Positions 15,634-16,427 of a DNA stretch of 16,427 bases are shown here, one piece after another. The notes under the pieces are model-generated. The model was not told where the DNA came from. It worked only from the letters and a program-made list of their open reading frames with translations, and did no database searches. Source of the stretch: an uncultured Collinsella sp. (lineage in GTDB: Bacteria; Actinomycetota; Coriobacteriia; Coriobacteriales; Coriobacteriaceae); assembly GCA_900758885.1 (NCBI GenBank), contig CAAETD010000012.1, positions 1 to 16,427 of the forward strand, written 5' to 3'. A program made the translations under genes and the position numbers. Each line of letters opens with the position of its first letter. Within the stretch, counting starts at the first letter, position 1.

Positions 15634-16368
15634 ATGCAGTACTCACAGGAAGTGGAGAACATGTGCCCCGTTGCCAAGGGTGCATACCACGGCCCCGCAC
15701 CCATCCCCGAGGAGGGCAAGTGGGTCCAGGCTAAGGAGATTTCCGACATCTCCGGTCTTACGCACGGTGTGGGTTGGTGCGCACCTCAGCAGGGCGCCTG
15801 CAAGCTCACGCTGAACGTCAAGGACGGCATCATCGAGGAGGCCCTCGTTGAGACCATCGGCTGCTCGGGCATGACCCACTCTGCCGCCATGGCTTCCGAG
15901 ATCCTTCCCGGTAAGACCATCCTCGAGGCCCTCAACACCGACCTCGTCTGCGACGCCATCAACGTTGCTATGCGCGAGATCTTCCTGCAGATCGTTTACG
16001 GCCGCAGCCAGACCGCGTTCTCCGAGGGCGGCCTGCCCGTGGGCGCCTCCCTCGACGACCTCGGCAAGGGCCTTCGCTCTCAGGTCGGCACCATGTTCGG
16101 CACCAAGGCCAAGGGTGCTCGTTACCTCGAGCTCGCCCAGGGCTACGTCACCCGCATGGCTCTCAACGACAAGAACGAGATCATCGCATTCGAGTTCCTG
16201 AACCTCGGCAAGTTCACCGACGCCGTCAAGGCCGGCAAGACCCCCGAGGAGGCCATCGCTGGCGCTATGGGCCACTATGGTCAGTGGGAGAACGCTGCCA
16301 AGTACATCGACCCGCGCACCGACGAGGAGACTCACTCCGTCGCCAGCGTGTTCCCGGTTCACGAGTAG
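15634..16368 (+). CDS. NifU-like Fe-S cluster assembly scaffold protein, anaerobe type
   Basis: A 244-residue protein of the IscU/NifU-like family that in many anaerobes is paired with a GGGtGRT protein. The NifU-like part covers about residues 40-125: GVGWCAPQQGACKLTL (Cys49 and Cys56), ETIGCSGMTHSAAMASEILPG (Cys77) and TDLVCDAINVAMRE (Cys106), which are candidate cluster or sulfur ligands, although their spacing differs from SufU. A family-specific C-terminal region follows, with GGLPVGASLDDLGKGLRSQV (132-151) and a closing FIDP-like piece, YIDPRTDEE. The ATG at 15634 follows AGGAG (15625-15629) and gives the family's usual N-terminus. The exact client and reaction are not established to my knowledge; a role in Fe-S maturation is inferred from the fold and neighbours. 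Confidence 0.88.
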   Translation: MQYSQEVENMCPVAKGAYHGPAPIPEEGKWVQAKEISDISGLTHGVGWCAPQQGACKLTLNVKDGIIEEALVETIGCSGMTHSAAMASEILPGKTILEALNTDLVCDAINVAMREIFLQIVYGRSQTAFSEGGLPVGASLDDLGKGLRSQVGTMFGTKAKGARYLELAQGYVTRMALNDKNEIIAFEFLNLGKFTDAVKAGKTPEEAIAGAMGHYGQWENAAKYIDPRTDEETHSVASVFPVHE

Positions 16369-16386
16369 AAAGGGAGGGAAAACACA

Positions 16387-16427
16387 ATGACTGTTACGTT
16401 CGAAGGTTACGAGCGCCGCGCTGACAA
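16387..16427 (+). CDS. GGGtGRT-family protein, first 13 codons (runs off the right edge)
   Basis: The reading MTVTFEGYERRAD matches the usual start of GGGtGRT proteins, in which an F-E-x-Y-E-R-R-x-D stretch opens the chain. The ATG follows AAAGGGAGGG (16369-16378) and lies 18 bases after the scaffold gene's stop, the usual pairing for this family. The function of GGGtGRT proteins is unknown. The call rests on a short stretch plus context. Confidence 0.72.
   Translation, partial: MTVTFEGYERRAD

Overview
The window looks like a piece of chromosome from a high-GC, anaerobic gut actinobacterium of the Coriobacteriia, most likely Collinsella or a close relative. The pointers are GC-rich coding sequence with strong GGAGG-type ribosome sites, a Suf operon in the order sufC-sufB-sufD-sufS-sufU behind an Rrf2-type regulator, an anaerobe-type NifU-like scaffold followed by the start of a GGGtGRT protein, and a sortase substrate ending in MPKTG. 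The genus is an inference from protein recognition, not a measured result.

Left part (1-3860): a minus-strand run of three family-2 glycosyltransferase genes (the last runs off the left edge) and one plus-strand GlfT/rhamnosyltransferase-like gene reading away from them. This is the edge of a cell-surface polysaccharide locus. The first and third minus-strand genes are recent-looking paralogues.

Middle part (3884-8445): a minus-strand AAA-ATPase-like/PD-(D/E)XK family protein whose Walker B and nuclease motifs look degenerate; a secreted, wall-anchored protein with a possible lysozyme-like head and a long Ser/Asn/Asp-rich stalk; then a MntA/HepT (MNT/HEPN) toxin-antitoxin pair lying directly downstream of the Rrf2 regulator gene, very likely on its transcript.

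Right part (8454-16427): the Rrf2 regulator with three cysteines (minus) and sufCBDSU (plus) diverge from a control region with two tandem 31-bp palindromes whose centres are 44 bp apart. SufS (cysteine desulfurase) and SufU (sulfur acceptor/zinc protein) would feed sulfur to the SufBCD scaffold, and the regulator would sense cluster status. A 17-bp piece of the control region recurs exactly just after sufU, before the operon terminator. A stand-alone IS200-like (RAYT-type) HUH transposase gene follows, convergent with suf, and then a second Fe-S module: a 244-residue NifU-like scaffold and the first codons of its usual partner, a GGGtGRT protein.

The most noteworthy items are the double-palindrome operator and its echoes at the ends of the suf locus, the toxin-antitoxin pair riding behind the Fe-S regulator, two distinct Fe-S scaffold modules separated by a RAYT gene, and the apparently catalytically decayed AAA/nuclease protein. 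No tRNA, rRNA or CRISPR array was seen.
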